From the NCBI GenBank assembly GCA_934271715.1, contig CAKQRZ010000009.1:1-64000 (forward strand): a DNA stretch of 64,000 nt, read 5' to 3'. Origin of the DNA: an uncultured Alphaproteobacteria bacterium. GTDB lineage: Bacteria > Pseudomonadota > Alphaproteobacteria > RF32 > CAG-239. The position numbers and the translations under genes are program-made. Position 1 is the stretch's first letter; every line of letters begins with the position of its first letter. Below the pieces are notes generated by a model, which saw nothing but the letters and a program-made list of their open reading frames with translations, did not search any database and was not told the origin of the DNA. Shown piece after piece: positions 40,789-50,792 of the stretch.

Positions 40789-41820
40789 TTATGAATTGGT
40801 ATTATTTTCTTTCTGCAGCAATTTTTTTACCTCTTTATCAAAATCAGATTCTATATGCTGCGTTTTATTAAATATGTCATATTCCTTTTCGGCTTTGTCT
40901 TTGGCCTGTTTCTGCGAAATTTTTCCTTTATTTCCATCCGGCAGAATATCATACCGGCGAAATGCCAAAAACTCATTTACACTTTTGGCGAATTCCTGCA
41001 TTGTAAAAGTGTTTTCACGTTCAATTAAATCTTCAATATAATCAAAATAGCCGGAAACAGTCCGTTCTAAACGTTTTATTTCTTTTTCTGACAGATAATT
41101 TTTAGCAACGGATACGTCAGACTTTAATATTCTTCCGTCTGGAGAATTTTTCCAAGCCGTCAACCCCATATTATCTTTGGTGTGGTCGGCCTTGGTATAA
41201 ATAATTTCTGCGGCGGTTTGACCGGTAATTGCGTAATGAAACTTATTTTGCACAGTAGCATAAAAATCTTGAGTTACCGGAGAGTACTTATCATAATCAA
41301 TAGAGCATTCTGCAAAAATGTCTGTAATTTGCTGATAGATACGGCGTTCCGAGGCTCTGATTGAGCGAACCCGCTCCAGCAATTCGCGGAAATAATCTTG
41401 ACCGAAAGCGGTTTTGCCTTGTTTCAATCTTTCATCATCCAATACAAAACCTTTTTGGATATATTCTTTTAAGATTTTTGTCGCCCAAATTCTGAAATGT
41501 GTAGCTTGGATGGAATTTACCCGATATCCGACAGAAATAATGGCATCAAGGTTGTAAAAATTAGTTTCTGAAGTTTGTGTTTTATTTGCAATAGCGCCGT
41601 GCTGAGTGGTTGTTTCCATTTTGGAAATAACCACTTGTTCATCTAATTCTTTTTCCTCAAATATATTTTTCAAATGCTTGCTGATAGCCGGTGTTTGCAC
41701 ACCAAACAATTCGGCCATTGCTTTTTGTGTCAGCCAAATTGTTTCATCTTTTATGACTGCATTTACTTTTATATCTTTATCAGGTGCGGAATAAACTAAA
41801 AAATTAAACTCTTTATTCAT
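40789..41820 (-). CDS. rhuM: RhuM-family protein
   Basis: 343 residues. The N-terminal KilA-N/Bro-like DNA-binding region (about 15-110) has TIWLTQKAMAELFGVQTPAISKHLKNIF, then the family core YNLDAIISVGYRVNSIQATHFRIWAT, and a charged C-terminal domain. RhuM was named from a Salmonella pathogenicity island; the family is common on mobile islands and the molecular role is unknown, with a toxin or regulator suspected. It lies between a prepilin and a transposase relic in an accessory stretch. Confidence 0.85.
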   Translation of the reverse strand: MNKEFNFLVYSAPDKDIKVNAVIKDETIWLTQKAMAELFGVQTPAISKHLKNIFEEKELDEQVVISKMETTTQHGAIANKTQTSETNFYNLDAIISVGYRVNSIQATHFRIWATKILKEYIQKGFVLDDERLKQGKTAFGQDYFRELLERVRSIRASERRIYQQITDIFAECSIDYDKYSPVTQDFYATVQNKFHYAITGQTAAEIIYTKADHTKDNMGLTAWKNSPDGRILKSDVSVAKNYLSEKEIKRLERTVSGYFDYIEDLIERENTFTMQEFAKSVNEFLAFRRYDILPDGNKGKISQKQAKDKAEKEYDIFNKTQHIESDFDKEVKKLLQKENNTNS

Positions 41821-42104
41821 TTGCTAACATCTCTATCTGCATTGTCTTATTTGCAAATAATTATAGAATTCAAATATTAAAATTAAGTTAGAAATATTTT
41901 TAAGTTATATTATTTAAAAAATACATCTTTGTTGTCGCTGTGCTTTCGTTTGGCTTTCACTTGCGGTCGGACCCACGACATCAACCTTGGCAACCCAAAA
42001 AAAATCATCCTAAAGGTGGTGGCTATGGGCATTTTATCACGTTAATTTTACGGATATTGGCATATTTTCGCACATCGTAGACATTATCAACTTTGGTATA
42101 GGTT
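41821..42104. other. Decayed left part of an ISL3-like element
   Basis: About 284 bases without an intact gene. Stop codons break the frame that would encode the N-terminal zinc-finger part of the ISL3 transposase. Inverted terminal repeats could not be recognised. Confidence 0.4.
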
Positions 42105-42938
42105 TTGGGGATAGATTACGGAGTAAGCGATTTGAGTATAGAGAGGTGGTTTCAGCAAGGATATCGCCGCAAGAACAAGGAATACGGCGGAGCAAAATGT
42201 CCAATGGTGTTAGGGATAGATGAACATTATTTCAGCAAGAAAGGCGGCTATGCAACCACATTAGTAAATTTGAGCAAGCATAAGGTATTTGATGTTGTTT
42301 TAGGTCGTTCAGAACAAGATTTGGTAGGATATTTGAACCGTCTCAAAGGCAAGGATAAAGTACGAGTAGTTGTAATGGATTTAAGCTCTAATTACCGGAG
42401 TATTGTCAAAAAATACTTTCCTAATGCAATGATAGTAAGTGACCGTTTCCACGTCATAAAATTGATATTAGAGAGTTTTATAAAAACGGCCTACAGTATA
42501 GATACAAACTTAAAGAAACAGTTTGGATTAGGACGATTATTGAGAAAAAATAAAGCCACTTTGAAAAACTGGCAAAAGTTAAAGATAGAAGCTTATCTTG
42601 AAACTCAATCTCAAATTAAGATACTGTATGAAATAACGCAGGATTTAATGAGCTTAATGAATGAAAAGATGTGCAAATATAAGGATTGTAAACAAAGATT
42701 GATACCGAAATTGCTTAAATACATAGAATTATTAAAGGATTGCGGCTTTGTATTATTTAGAAAATTAGGAAGAACGATAGAGAATTGGCAAGAAGAAATT
42801 GGAAGAATGTTCAGATTTACCAGAAGTAATGGGATAACAGAGGGATTTCATAGAAAGATGAAACTAATCCAACGACGAGCGTATGGTTTTAGAAATTTTG
42901 AAAATTATCGATTGCGAATTATAGTTTTATGTGCTTAA
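42105..42938 (+). pseudogene. ISL3-family transposase, N-terminally truncated
   Basis: 277 residues from a TTG, with a stop one codon upstream. The DDE core is complete: the first Asp in VLGIDEHYFSKK, the second in VVMDLSSNYRSIVKKYFPNA followed by VSDRFHVIKLI, and the Glu in SNGITEGFHRKMKLIQRRAYGFRNFENYR, the ISL3 signature. The N-terminal zinc finger and helix-turn-helix are missing. The element is therefore probably dead unless translation starts further upstream by frameshift. Confidence 0.75.
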
Positions 42939-43058
42939 CTTATTTATGATGAAAAACAAACGAATTGATGGAATGATTTTTTTTATAACTTTTTTACTCT
43001 GCCCCCAACTTTGACGATGAACCACGATGAACCGAGTTCAAATCTCCGGCTATCCTAT

Positions 43059-43091
43059 AACAAAAAAGCCCTCAAAAGAGGACTTTTTTTG
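43059..43091 (-). terminator. Terminator after tRNA-Met
   Basis: An AAAAAGCCCTC / GAGGACTTTTT stem (one mismatch) with a 4-base loop; T-rich on the minus strand beyond it. Confidence 0.7.
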
Positions 43092-43094
43092 TTA

Positions 43095-43171
43095 TGGTAG
43101 CGAGGGGGAGATTCGAACTCTCGACACATGGATTATGATTCCACCGCTCTAACCAACTGAGCTACCCCGCC
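43095..43171 (-). tRNA. tRNA-Met (CAT), elongator type
   Basis: 77 nt including an encoded CCA. Minus strand GGCGGGGTAGCTCAG at the 5' end, anticodon loop ATCATAA (CAT), T-loop TTCGAAT. The acceptor has two G-U pairs and the T-stem one A-C mismatch. The lack of initiator features (C1-A72 mismatch, three G-C pairs in the anticodon stem) favours an elongator; a tRNA-Ile2 (CAT, modified) cannot be fully excluded. Confidence 0.9.
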
Positions 43172-43215
43172 ATGAACAAAACCTTATTAACTTATATTTT
43201 GTTCAATGTCAACAG

Positions 43216-44190
43216 TTATTTTTGCCTATTTTTAATTTTTTTTATAAGCGACACTCTTTCGGCTAATTTAAATTCATATGCAACCAATGTTATGCCGGAA
43301 ATAATCAGCGGCAGCAAATAATAAATTATGCGGTATAAAATTAAAATAGCAAATAAAGTTGCCTGATTTTGGTCGTCCGGCAGCAGTTTGGCAAATACAA
43401 TTTCAAACACGCCCAATCCGCCGGGAACTTGGCTGTATACGCCCAAAATCTGCGCAATAATAAAGGCTCCGATAAAAGTGATAAACGGAATGTCTATATA
43501 ATGCTCCAAAATAGAATAAAGCACCAGCGAGGCCATTAAAATGTCTAAGCTGCCGATAACCATTTGCGCAACCGCCATCTTAAAGCCAGGAGTGTCAAAC
43601 TCAATTTCTTTTATGATAATCGGCTTTTTGTAGTAGGTGCTGCCCCACAGATAAAAGGCCAATCCTCCGGCAGAAACTAAAATCAGCGTCCAGTTAATCC
43701 ACGGCGATGATATGGCCGACAGCACATGATGCGGCGAGCATATAAAGCCCAGCAGCACCAAAAAGAAACAGGCTACTAAGTAGGTAAAGCCGGAAAAAGT
43801 TACCATTTTTACAATGTCTGAGGCATTTACGCGCCACCGTGTGTATAAACGGTAGCGGATTGCCCCGCCGGAAATAATGGCATGACCGGCGTTGTTGCTG
43901 ACGGCAAAGCCTAAAAATCCGGCAAAAATCCATTTCCAAGCCGCTAATTTGCGGTGAATATATTTCAATGCCAAAAAGTCATAAGAAGAAAGAGCTACAT
44001 AGCCGCAGAAAGAGGCGATGCAGGCATATATAATATTTTTTGCCGGTACATCTACAATCGCGTTTTTAATTTCTTCCATAGAATATTTAGACAGCTGCTT
44101 ATAAATCATAAAAGCGGCAAGGGCAAAGAAAAATAAGCCCGACCAAGATAAAATTTTTTTGAAAATTCTCTTTTTGCTTCTGCTCTGCAT
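43216..44190 (-). CDS. MprF-N/UPF0104-family multipass membrane protein
   Basis: 324 residues with about eight membrane segments. The family motif around SNNAGHAIISGGAIRYRLY (residue about 95-115) and the GVYSQVPGGLGVFE stretch near 255 match the lysylphosphatidylglycerol-synthase transmembrane region family. In MprF this region flips aminoacylated lipids; stand-alone versions are flippase-like with unknown lipid. There is no C-terminal synthase domain. It lies one base from the Sel1 gene and is probably cotranscribed with it. Confidence 0.78.
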   Translation of the reverse strand: MQSRSKKRIFKKILSWSGLFFFALAAFMIYKQLSKYSMEEIKNAIVDVPAKNIIYACIASFCGYVALSSYDFLALKYIHRKLAAWKWIFAGFLGFAVSNNAGHAIISGGAIRYRLYTRWRVNASDIVKMVTFSGFTYLVACFFLVLLGFICSPHHVLSAISSPWINWTLILVSAGGLAFYLWGSTYYKKPIIIKEIEFDTPGFKMAVAQMVIGSLDILMASLVLYSILEHYIDIPFITFIGAFIIAQILGVYSQVPGGLGVFEIVFAKLLPDDQNQATLFAILILYRIIYYLLPLIISGITLVAYEFKLAERVSLIKKIKNRQK

Positions 44191-44191
44191 T

Positions 44192-45370
44192 TTATTTGCT
44201 TTCTTTAGGAGTTAAAACGTTCATATCAATATAGCTGCGGACATCAAACCCGAAAGTCTGGCGTACATACGTTGTTAGTTCTGACGGATTCGGCTTAAAG
44301 TTTTGGGCGTCGTTTTGTGCTTGCAGCAGTTGGTCAAGCTGCAGCGAAGCGCCGATTTTATCACGGTATTCAGCAGCCTTAGGCTCATCCAGCACCGCGG
44401 CAATGTTATACAGCGAATGCGCCATTAAAGGGTTAGGCGGAGTAATTTTGCCCTCTGTATAAATGCGGGCAAGTTTCATATAAGCTTCGGAATTTCCCTG
44501 ATTTACGGCAGCACGGCAGGCGGCAATGCCTTTATTGAAGTTCTGTACGGTGCCTTGGCCTTTAATATACATATCCGCTAAAACCAGCTGAGCTTCGTCC
44601 AGATTGCTGTCTTTGCCGGCGGCGCTGCGTATCAGCTTAAAGGCTTCATCATAGTTTTGTTCCCAAACAAAGCCGATGTAATAGGCATATCCGGTCATAA
44701 ATTTTGCTACGTTGTTGCCAGATTCGGCGGCTTTTTTGAATAAGTTCATGGCAATTTTGTTGCGGGCAGGGTCTTTAACGCCGCCTTTAAGATAAATAAA
44801 AGCCAAGTTGGTAGCAGCGTTGTCGTTGCCGAGTTCTGCGGCTTTGCTGAACATTTCTATGGCTTTTTTGGCATTGGCTTCGGTGCCGATTCCGTTAAAA
44901 TACAGGCTTCCTAAGTTATTTAGGGCAATCGGGTCGTTTTGCCCGGCCGCCATCTGATAATAATCAAAGGCTTTTGCAAAATCCTGTTTAACGCCGTTGG
45001 TGCCGTACAAATACATATAAGCCAAATTCATCTGGTCTTCTAATTTGCCTTCATTGGCTTGTCGGATGCTTTTTTCTAAGAATGTTTCTTCTTTACCGTC
45101 CGGCGCGGCAACTTTATCATCGGCCGAAAACAAAAGGGAAATCGGTTTTTTTATAAAGCTCAGCATGCCTGAATTTTCATCTGCGGCGCCGGCATCCTGC
45201 GCAGATTCGCTTTTTTCATCAAGAGCTTGGGGTTTTTGCGGGGCGTTAGGCTCATTTTTACTTGGTGTGTTTAGAGAATCATCATCAAACAAGTCTACAG
45301 CCTGAGCATACGAATTTGCTGCCAAAAAAGACGACATCAAGCAGCAAAAAATTATTTTTTTCATAGGCAT
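44192..45370 (-). CDS. Secreted Sel1/TPR-like repeat protein
   Basis: About 392 residues with a signal peptide (MKKIIFCCLMSSFLAANSYA). An acidic low-complexity stretch follows to about residue 85. Sel1-like repeats cover about 95-330 (AYMYLYGTNGVKQDFAKAFDYYQMAA, NLGSLYFNGIGTEANAKKAIEMF and later units). The C-terminal 50 residues are not repeat. Such proteins scaffold protein-protein contacts, often in the periplasm. ATG 45370 follows AAGGATAATT; an earlier TTG at 45385 is unlikely. Confidence 0.8.
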   Translation of the reverse strand: MPMKKIIFCCLMSSFLAANSYAQAVDLFDDDSLNTPSKNEPNAPQKPQALDEKSESAQDAGAADENSGMLSFIKKPISLLFSADDKVAAPDGKEETFLEKSIRQANEGKLEDQMNLAYMYLYGTNGVKQDFAKAFDYYQMAAGQNDPIALNNLGSLYFNGIGTEANAKKAIEMFSKAAELGNDNAATNLAFIYLKGGVKDPARNKIAMNLFKKAAESGNNVAKFMTGYAYYIGFVWEQNYDEAFKLIRSAAGKDSNLDEAQLVLADMYIKGQGTVQNFNKGIAACRAAVNQGNSEAYMKLARIYTEGKITPPNPLMAHSLYNIAAVLDEPKAAEYRDKIGASLQLDQLLQAQNDAQNFKPNPSELTTYVRQTFGFDVRSYIDMNVLTPKESK

Positions 45371-45496
45371 AATTATCCTTTTCAATTATTTCCGCAAGCA
45401 TAATAATACGAAAAATGCAGCCTTTCAAGGTAAAAAATAAAATCTCTTGTATTATTTGCCGTTTTGGTTTAGATAAAGCAAAGAAAGGTAAGAAAA

Positions 45497-47305
45497 ATGG
45501 TTGCAGAAGCTCCTATATATACAATACGCGGCGCCAAGCTGAGTTTTGGCTTAAATCCGCTTTTTACAGATGTTGACTTATATATAAACCGCGGCGATAA
45601 AATTTGTCTGGTGGGACGCAACGGCTGTGGAAAATCTACATTGCTGAAAGTTATTGCCCGCGAGATTGAGCCGGACGACGCCGAATTTTTTATTCAGCCC
45701 GGAGTTCGCATCGGCTATATGCCGCAGGAGCCGGATTTTACGGGTTTTAAAACTCTGCGAGAAGTGGTTGAGGCCGGCTTGCCTAAAGAAGAAAAAAATC
45801 AGACTTACCGCGCCGACCGCCTGATAGAATATTTTGCCATAAATGAAAATCAAAATCCGGAGCAGTCTTCCGGCGGCGAGCGGCGCAAAGCGGCTCTGGC
45901 CCGCTCTTTAATCGGCGAACCGGATATTTTGCTGCTGGATGAGCCGACTAACCATTTAGATATTACCACCATAGAAAAACTGGAAGATTTAATTAAAAAA
46001 TTCAGCGGCGCGGTTATTGTCATCAGCCACGACCGCATGTTTTTAGACCATATCTCGCAAACCACATTTTGGCTGGACAGGGGTGTTCTGCGCCGCAATA
46101 ATAAAGGCTTTTCCGCTTTTGAGGATTGGGAAGACCAAGTTATAGAGCAGGAAATTATAGAGCAGAAAGCCTTAAATAAGAAAATTGCCGAAGAAACCGA
46201 ATGGCTGCATAAAGGCGTGACAGCGCGCCGCCGCCGCAATATGGGACGCCTGCGCCGTTTGCAGCAGCTGCGTCAAGAGCGCCGCGAGCAAATTAAAATG
46301 ACCGGTTCCGTAAATCTGGAAGCCGAAACGGCTGAACTGCGCTCTAAAATGGTTATTGAAGCCAAACATATCAGCAAATCTTTCGGCGGCAGAGAAATTG
46401 TCAAAGATTTTTCTATCCGCGTGATTAAAGGTAATAAACTGGGTATCGTCGGTCCGAACGGTTCCGGCAAAACTACGCTGATAAAACTGCTGACCAAGCG
46501 TCTGGAGCCGGATTCCGGTTTTGTGCGTATCGGTAAAAATCTGGAAGAGGCTTATTTTGACCAAAACCGCATCACTCTTGACCCTAAAAAAACTTTGTGG
46601 AAAACCTTGTGCAACGAGGGCGACCATATCTGGGTAAGGGGACATTTCCGGCATGTGGTGGCTTATTTGAAAGACTTTTTATTTAAGCCCGATCAAGCGC
46701 AATGTCCGGTTTCCACTCTTTCCGGCGGCGAAAAAAATCGCTTAATGCTGGCTTTGGCTCTGGCTAAGCAGTCTAATTTTTTGGTTTTGGACGAGCCGAC
46801 CAATGACTTGGATATGGATACGCTAGACTTGCTGCAAGAAGTTTTGGATGATTATGAAGGCACAATTTTAATCGTCAGCCACGACCGCGACTTTATGGAT
46901 AAAGTGGCGACATCTTTGATTTATATGCGCGGCGACGGTACGGTTTATGAGCATGTCGGCTCGTATTCCGAGCTGCTGGAAAAGCTTAAAGGCATTCCGC
47001 TTAAGACGGATACCCGCAAGCAAGCCGGTAAAGAAGAGCCTAAAGTCCGCGAAAAAAACAAAACGCAGAAACTCAGCTATAAAGAACAGTATATGCTGGA
47101 AAACCTGCCGAAAGAAATTGAAAAGCTGGGCGAAGAAAATAAAGCCATAGAGGTGGCTTTGGGCAATGCCAATCTTTATACCGACGACCCGCAGAAGTTT
47201 GATGAACTGACCTCTAAGCTGGCCGCTAATAAAGAAAAGCTGGAAGAAATGGAAAATCAATGGCTGGAAGTTCAGCTGAAAGCCGAAGAACTTGAAAATT
47301 CCTGA
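45497..47305 (+). CDS. uup: ABC-F ATPase, Uup-like
   Basis: 602 residues with two ABC domains. Domain 1 has Walker A GRNGCGKST, signature SSGGERRKAALARSL and Walker B LLLDEPTNHLD. Domain 2 has GPNGSGKTT, STLSGGEKNRLM and LVLDEPTNDLD. The linker is basic, and a C-terminal coiled coil (about 520-600) marks the Uup group. There are no membrane segments; ABC-F proteins act on ribosomes or nucleic acid structures. The ATG follows AAAGGTAAGAAAA. Confidence 0.88.
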   Translation: MVAEAPIYTIRGAKLSFGLNPLFTDVDLYINRGDKICLVGRNGCGKSTLLKVIAREIEPDDAEFFIQPGVRIGYMPQEPDFTGFKTLREVVEAGLPKEEKNQTYRADRLIEYFAINENQNPEQSSGGERRKAALARSLIGEPDILLLDEPTNHLDITTIEKLEDLIKKFSGAVIVISHDRMFLDHISQTTFWLDRGVLRRNNKGFSAFEDWEDQVIEQEIIEQKALNKKIAEETEWLHKGVTARRRRNMGRLRRLQQLRQERREQIKMTGSVNLEAETAELRSKMVIEAKHISKSFGGREIVKDFSIRVIKGNKLGIVGPNGSGKTTLIKLLTKRLEPDSGFVRIGKNLEEAYFDQNRITLDPKKTLWKTLCNEGDHIWVRGHFRHVVAYLKDFLFKPDQAQCPVSTLSGGEKNRLMLALALAKQSNFLVLDEPTNDLDMDTLDLLQEVLDDYEGTILIVSHDRDFMDKVATSLIYMRGDGTVYEHVGSYSELLEKLKGIPLKTDTRKQAGKEEPKVREKNKTQKLSYKEQYMLENLPKEIEKLGEENKAIEVALGNANLYTDDPQKFDELTSKLAANKEKLEEMENQWLEVQLKAEELENS

Positions 47306-47341
47306 CTTGAAAAAGCGCGGCGGCTGATTACATAACTTTTT

Positions 47342-48247
47342 ATGTTATGGATTATCAACGGGTTAATATATGGATTTTTTACGGCTGTTTATACCTTGTT
47401 TAATCAGCACTACAAGGTTGACGGCTATGTTTTGGGAATATGGCGCGGGTTTGGCATATCGGTGCTGTTTATGCCGTTTTTGCTGTTTTTTCCGGTGCCG
47501 ACCAGCGCTTATTATTGGGGACTGCTGATTTTTCAGGGCTGGCTTATCGGAATTTATGACTCGCATTTGTTTTTTGCTTCGGCCAAATACGGCGCCGGAC
47601 CGACTTCGCGTTTTATGGCAATAACGGTGCTGGTTACCACGTTTTTATGGTGGCTGCTTACGCCGAAAGAATTTTTTGCGCTTATGCAGCAGGGCAATGT
47701 TTTTATCACTTTGTTGTTGGTGCTGTTCGGTTTTACGTTTTGCTATTGGCAGATGATTCGCACCAAAGTGTCGCGGCAGACCGCCCGCTATATTATGCCG
47801 GCGGTGTTTGCTTTGGCGGGGATGAGCATTATCACTAAATATATTGCTTTAGGCGGTTCTTCGGTTTGGCAGTCTATAGCCTATTATTTATCTGTAGCGA
47901 CTTTTGTCAGCGGCTGCTATAACCTTAAATGCTATGTCCAGCACCGTCGCGAATTTACATTCCGGCAAAAAATAGGCGAGGTGTTTTCGCGCCACATGTG
48001 GAAAATCGGCGGCTATCTGGTAGGCTTCAGCGCGGCGCTGATTACAGCCAAAACCATGGCTTTGCGGGCCGCTCCCAACCCCGGGTATGTAACCGCCTTG
48101 CTGCTGGTAGCTCCGCTGTTTATTTTTGCTTTAAACCGGCATTATAAAATACCGAACGGAGTTTCGGAACGCGCCGGATTTGCCATGATGTTTTTTCTGT
48201 TGCTGCTGGCGGTGCTGGTTAACGGCAACTATGGAATCAGTGACTAA
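47342..48247 (+). CDS. EamA/DMT-like membrane protein
   Basis: 301 residues with about ten hydrophobic segments, as in drug/metabolite transporters: the first repeat at about 1-140, the second at about 150-300 (the GYLVGFSAALITAKTMALRAAPNPGYV region). No clear substrate motif. It starts 37 bases after the uup gene. The stop overlaps the end of convergent hemW by four bases. Confidence 0.65.
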   Translation: MLWIINGLIYGFFTAVYTLFNQHYKVDGYVLGIWRGFGISVLFMPFLLFFPVPTSAYYWGLLIFQGWLIGIYDSHLFFASAKYGAGPTSRFMAITVLVTTFLWWLLTPKEFFALMQQGNVFITLLLVLFGFTFCYWQMIRTKVSRQTARYIMPAVFALAGMSIITKYIALGGSSVWQSIAYYLSVATFVSGCYNLKCYVQHRREFTFRQKIGEVFSRHMWKIGGYLVGFSAALITAKTMALRAAPNPGYVTALLLVAPLFIFALNRHYKIPNGVSERAGFAMMFFLLLLAVLVNGNYGISD

Positions 48248-49338
48248 AGGCAAAGCTCGGAAATCAGCGTGTTTAAAACTAAAAAGCCTTGCGGCGCAGC
48301 AGTTAAACTCTGAGGCGTTTCCGTCAGCATGTTTAACTCTTTCAGATTTTTAAGGGCGGCGGAATTGATAAATTTTTCCAGCGGTTCGCCGATAATGTTT
48401 TGAAATGTTGCTTTATCCAATCCGCGGACAAGGCGCAGGCCGGTTATAATCAGCTCTTCGGCCCGTTCTGCGGCGGAAAGCTTTTCATTGCAGAACGGAT
48501 AGTCTGCAGCAAAAAAATCGCCGTTTAGAGTTAAGCGTCCCTGCGCCGACTTGCCGATGCCGATATAATCTCCGCCCTGCCAGTAGGTCAGGTTATGCCG
48601 GCTTTCATAACCGGCTTGAGCAAAGTTTGAAACTTCATATAAATTATAGCCGTGTTCGGCGGCATACTCTCGGGTAAAAGAATATAAATCCGCCGCTTTT
48701 TCTTCATCTAACGGCTTAACTTTTTTATTGTAAAATACTGTATTTTCTTCAATAGTTAGCTGGTACAGCGAAAGGTGCTTCAGTCCGTAAGAGCAGATTT
48801 CCTGCAGTTCTTTCTGCCAATTCTGCAAGCTTTGCTGCGGACGGGCATAGATTAAATCTGCCGAATGATTATCAAAAATCCGCACAATTTCCTGCAGGCT
48901 CCTGCGGGCTTCGGCTAAGGTGTGCGTACGTCCTAAAAAGTGTAAATCAGCTTCATTTAAGGCTTGCACTCCCAAAGACAGCCTGTTTATTCCGGCAGCT
49001 CTTAAATCTTGAAACATGTGAGGATGATTGCTGTTGGGATTAGCTTCAAGCGAAACCTCAATATTATCGGCTATGGTCCAGTTTTTACAGATAAAATTTA
49101 TTATTTTAGCAATATTTTCTGCGCTGATTAAGCTGGGTGTGCCGCCGCCGAAAAATATAGATTTAATCCGGCGTTCCGGCAGCAAATCATGATATTTTTT
49201 TAATGCTTCCAAATATTCTGAAATCAGCTTTTCTTCATCGCAGCCGCGGGCTAATTCCTTATAAAAATCACAGTAGGGGCATTTGCTTTTGCAAAACGGC
49301 CAATGAATGTATATGGCTAAATCTTGAGGCTGGTACAT
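48244..49338 (-). CDS. hemW: Radical SAM heme chaperone HemW
   Basis: 364 residues. The radical SAM cluster motif CKSKCPYC is at about 16-23, followed directly by DFYK, with FFGGGTPSL and the GVQALNEADLHFLGRTH stretch typical of HemW. HemW was long mis-annotated as oxygen-independent coproporphyrinogen oxidase; it binds heme and passes it to respiratory enzymes. The Cys after the motif that HemN carries (CxxxCxxCxC) is absent, which supports HemW. It abuts dgkA. Confidence 0.9.
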   Translation of the reverse strand: MYQPQDLAIYIHWPFCKSKCPYCDFYKELARGCDEEKLISEYLEALKKYHDLLPERRIKSIFFGGGTPSLISAENIAKIINFICKNWTIADNIEVSLEANPNSNHPHMFQDLRAAGINRLSLGVQALNEADLHFLGRTHTLAEARRSLQEIVRIFDNHSADLIYARPQQSLQNWQKELQEICSYGLKHLSLYQLTIEENTVFYNKKVKPLDEEKAADLYSFTREYAAEHGYNLYEVSNFAQAGYESRHNLTYWQGGDYIGIGKSAQGRLTLNGDFFAADYPFCNEKLSAAERAEELIITGLRLVRGLDKATFQNIIGEPLEKFINSAALKNLKELNMLTETPQSLTAAPQGFLVLNTLISELCL

Positions 49339-49707
49339 CTAAAAAAACAGCGGATATAAAAACGCTCCCCACAAAATCAGCGCATTGACAAAAGCCAGCA
49401 GAACCAGCAGGCTGCCGATGTCCTTGGCTTTTTTTGAAAGCTCGTGATAATCCGGAGAAATGCGGTCTATCACCACTTCAACCGCGGTGTTTACCAGCTC
49501 CATAATCACAATAAACAGCAGGCTGGAAATCAATATCGCCTTTTGCCACAGCACCAAGTTCAGGCACAGGGCAGCGGCCGAAAATATCACAAATACCGCT
49601 AAATCTTGGCGCAGCGCCGCTTCGCTTTTAAAAGCGGAGGTAAAGCCGTCGCGGGAGTATATAAAGGCTTTCAATATTCTTTTAATTCCGGTGTCTGTCG
49701 CTTTCAT
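49339..49707 (-). CDS. dgkA: Diacylglycerol kinase DgkA
   Basis: 122 residues with three membrane segments and the DgkA signature ELVNTAVEVVIDRISPDYHELSKKAKDIGS. It phosphorylates diacylglycerol to phosphatidic acid in the inner membrane and recycles lipid released by envelope glycan synthesis. The stop abuts the hemW start, so the two form one unit. Confidence 0.92.
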   Translation of the reverse strand: MKATDTGIKRILKAFIYSRDGFTSAFKSEAALRQDLAVFVIFSAAALCLNLVLWQKAILISSLLFIVIMELVNTAVEVVIDRISPDYHELSKKAKDIGSLLVLLAFVNALILWGAFLYPLFF

Positions 49708-49843
49708 TTTCTGCTCCTTTTGCGTTTATCATAAATATTTTTGGCGCGCCGTCAATATTTATTGTTGCATATAAGCTAAAATATCTTGAAAAGACCAAAA
49801 AAGTTGCTAACATTAAAAGGTGTTGAAATTAAAGGAGAAACAA

Positions 49844-50323
49844 ATGTCCAGATTTGATAACAGCCCTAATTACGGTTTTATCTTTTTTATTGCCCTGATT
49901 TCTGCGGTAATTGCCTCGGCGGCTACCAGAATGATGTCGGGCGGCGATGAGCCTAAGTTTGCCGTGATTGACGTGCAGCGTGTTGTAATGGCTTCTAAAG
50001 ATGTTGCTGCCGTAAAAAGCGAGCGTGAAAGCCAAATTCAAGAATTGCAGAAAATGGCTAATGACGCCAATGCAAAATTAGCTAAAATCAGCGATGAAGC
50101 GGCTAAAAAGAAAGCTTCTGAAAAATATATTGCTGAAATTAACGCCAAAAAAGAAGGTTTTGATAAGGTTTACGCTTCAGCCTTGCAGGCTTCAGACCAA
50201 AAATTGAATGATATTATTAAATCGGTTGCCGATAAAGAAGATTTAACCGTGATTGTAAATAAAGCCTATGTTGTTAACGGCGGCGTAGATATTACTGATT
50301 CTGTGATTGATATGGTTAAATAA
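49844..50323 (+). CDS. OmpH/Skp-like periplasmic protein
   Basis: About 159 residues. The N-terminal hydrophobic segment at about 9-30 (GFIFFIALISAVIASAA) is a signal anchor or uncleaved signal. FAVIDVQRVVMASKDV marks the OmpH/Skp start, then a long helical coiled-coil hairpin rich in Lys and Ala follows, then a C-terminal strand. Skp chaperones hold unfolded outer-membrane proteins; related forms may act elsewhere. ATG 49844 follows AAAGGAG; an ATG eight codons upstream is less likely. Own terminator. Confidence 0.75.
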   Translation: MSRFDNSPNYGFIFFIALISAVIASAATRMMSGGDEPKFAVIDVQRVVMASKDVAAVKSERESQIQELQKMANDANAKLAKISDEAAKKKASEKYIAEINAKKEGFDKVYASALQASDQKLNDIIKSVADKEDLTVIVNKAYVVNGGVDITDSVIDMVK

Positions 50324-50345
50324 TTTTCAGGTTGCTGAAAAAATA

Positions 50346-50382
50346 AAAACTCTTGTATTTTTTATAAATACGAGAGTTTTTT
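50346..50382 (+). terminator. Terminator after OmpH-like gene
   Basis: AAAACTCTTGTATTT pairs with AAATACGAGAGTTTT, then T. It stands just before the stop of the convergent gene at 50387. Confidence 0.8.
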
Positions 50383-50386
50383 GTTG

Positions 50387-50749
50387 TTATGAAAGCTTAT
50401 AGAAAAAGAAAGCCGCACCGAACAAAGCAGCAATGGCCATAGCTATCGCCAGCAAGTTTAAAACGCATTTGCCGGCAGGGTGTAAATTTCTTTTCCAGTT
50501 GCGGACAGCTTTGTATTCATCTTCAAAAGATAAAAATCCGCATAAAACCAGAATTAAAAGCAAAAAGAGATAAAACTCATCTTTGCTGAGTACAAAAAGA
50601 AAAGCCGCTGCAGCTAAAATTGCAATAACTAACAGTATTTTCAAAATATTAGCTAATGCTCTGTTCAGCGAAATAAAGAAACTTTTACCCATAATATCTG
50701 AAAAATTATAAACAGCATAATTAAATTTATAACCAGTCTTATAACTCAT
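50387..50749 (-). CDS. Small membrane protein
   Basis: 120 residues with three hydrophobic segments (about 33-55, 58-72, 95-118) and a short cytoplasmic-type loop with basic residues (RNWKRNLHPAGK). No family motif is seen. It is convergent with the OmpH-like gene. The function is unknown. Confidence 0.55.
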   Translation of the reverse strand: MSYKTGYKFNYAVYNFSDIMGKSFFISLNRALANILKILLVIAILAAAAFLFVLSKDEFYLFLLLILVLCGFLSFEDEYKAVRNWKRNLHPAGKCVLNLLAIAMAIAALFGAAFFFYKLS

Positions 50750-50792
50750 TCTGTCAATTTGTCAATATAAATCGCAAAATTTATACAGATAT

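Noticed and set aside
38874..42938. A complete defence island (HEPN/MNT, RhuM, transposase)
   Set aside because: The genes do not form a known system, the orientations are mixed, and the transposase is truncated. It is an accessory zone but not a demonstrable defence system.
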